Program-made: the position numbers and the translations under genes
Source of the DNA: VRUE01 sp963714155
GTDB taxonomy: Bacteria; Actinomycetota; Thermoleophilia; Solirubrobacterales; 70-9
NCBI GenBank assembly: GCA_963714155.1
Contig: OY970236.1
Location: forward strand, 124,001-188,000
Length of the DNA: 64,000 nt
Direction: 5' to 3'
Notes under the pieces: generated by a model
Databases searched by the model: none
Told to the model about the DNA's origin: nothing
The model's input: only the letters and a program-made list of their open reading frames with translations
Shown: one piece after another, positions 63,488-64,000 of the stretch
Layout of the letters: each line of letters starts with the position of its first letter
Numbering within the stretch: the first letter of the stretch is position 1

Positions 63488-64000
63488 CTGGGCTTGGCGG
63501 ATCAGGCCTTTCCAGTCGGCAGTGCCGAACACCAGCAGGATCGCGGCAAAGCCGAGGAAAACGGACCAGGCCGCCATCGCGATCTGGGTCCCGACCGAGA
63601 AGGAGAGGACGGCGGCGCGCGAGGGACCGTGCAGAGTGGCGACCAGCAGCGCCTGCTGGGCACCGGCGCCGCCGGGGGTGAAGGGGACGATGTTGGCAAT
63701 CGCCTGCACGCTCATCACCAGCATCACGTTGCCGACCGAGCCGCCGATGCCGAAGGCCTCGAGGAAGAACCAGAAGGCGAGGAAGCGGCAGACCCAGCCG
63801 ATCCCCTGCCAGGCGAAGACCTCGCGCAGGTAACGGCGCGGCTGCCCGAGAATGACCAGGCCCTGTTTGACCCGGTCCCAGAAGCGCCTCACGCGGTGAG
63901 CGAGGAAGTAGATCCCGATCGCGATCGCCAGCAGCAGCGCGCCGGTGACGATCAACAGGGTTCGCGGGTGGTCCGCCCAGAAGGAGATCTCGAAGGCCGG
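63437..64000 (-). CDS. Flippase-like (LPG synthase TM domain) membrane protein, C-terminal part
   Basis: The frame is open to the right edge, so the N-terminus is outside the window; 187 codons are visible. Helices and the motif IANIVPFTPGGAGAQQALLVATL, together with VCRFLAFWFFLEAFGI, are typical of the lysylphosphatidylglycerol synthase TM/UPF0104 family (TIGR00374-like), which includes putative lipid flippases. The last residues (AASDAAMLRPQSPE) are encoded by the palindromic element, so the natural C-terminus was replaced. Confidence 0.85.
   Translation of the reverse strand, partial: PAFEISFWADHPRTLLIVTGALLLAIAIGIYFLAHRVRRFWDRVKQGLVILGQPRRYLREVFAWQGIGWVCRFLAFWFFLEAFGIGGSVGNVMLVMSVQAIANIVPFTPGGAGAQQALLVATLHGPSRAAVLSFSVGTQIAMAAWSVFLGFAAILLVFGTADWKGLIRQAQDEAASDAAMLRPQSPE

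Overview
This window is about 64 kb of high-GC, tightly packed bacterial chromosome. The style is actinobacterial: GTG and TTG starts are common, genes overlap by 1, 4 or 8 bases, there is a complete 14-gene nuo operon, a B12-dependent ribonucleotide reductase, a YceI protein, an orphan NarL-type regulator, and many genes that look leaderless. My best guess is the Thermoleophilia/Solirubrobacterales branch of soil Actinobacteriota. That rests on the gene mix and on the archaeal-looking topoisomerase I, and is inference.

Layout. 1-2.4 kb: the N-terminal 800 codons of a very large secreted protein of the Rhs/YD-repeat type, in lower-GC DNA, cut by the window edge. 2.7-7.7 kb: a GGDEF/HD-GYP signalling protein, then an uncharacterised two-gene cassette (RAM-like/AlbA_2 protein plus membrane-anchored pentapeptide-repeat protein). 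7.7-11.5 kb: histidine kinase, response regulator and SprT-like protease on one strand; a glycosyltransferase 2/DUF2304 pair diverging from them. 11.5-15.7 kb: holB, tmk and topA. 15.7-24.3 kb: sugar epimerase, siroheme synthase, MarR, YceI, FMN reductase, hemolysin III, nrdJ and P450. 24.4-37.5 kb: an HSL-type esterase, a CsoR/DUF4396 copper-type operon with a clear operator, an ABC exporter pair, HAD phosphatase, MFS, thioesterase, msrB, serS with a NarL regulator, cytochrome c, flavin reductase and small membrane proteins. 37.7-52.6 kb: nuoA to nuoN, encoding respiratory complex I. 52.7-64 kb: acyl-CoA synthetase, AEC transporter, a tandem-fused ThyX-like protein, several hypothetical proteins, a pilin-like protein with a frameshifted partial duplicate, a VapBC pair, a CrtA-like protein and the C-terminal part of a flippase-like membrane protein.

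The most unusual feature is the repeat content. At least three kinds of palindromic element occur. In two of them a conserved core is enclosed by long arms that pair perfectly or nearly perfectly within a copy but differ completely between copies. The ACTCA-core family has six clear copies plus a weaker relative. Several lie in frame inside, or at the ends of, essential genes (holB, nuoG, nuoJ, nuoM), so they add peptide segments to conserved proteins. A 58-base core family has two copies at convergent gene ends. A third family of short TATA-centred hairpins has four copies, one of them making the only real gap in the middle of the nuo operon.

A second pattern is translational. About 16 genes have a TANNNT box 6-10 bases before the start codon and no Shine-Dalgarno sequence, suggesting frequent leaderless transcripts. 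Two neighbouring genes at 54.5-56.1 kb have no canonical start where homology-like sequence begins and may start at AUC. I saw no tRNA, rRNA, CRISPR array, insertion sequence or prophage.
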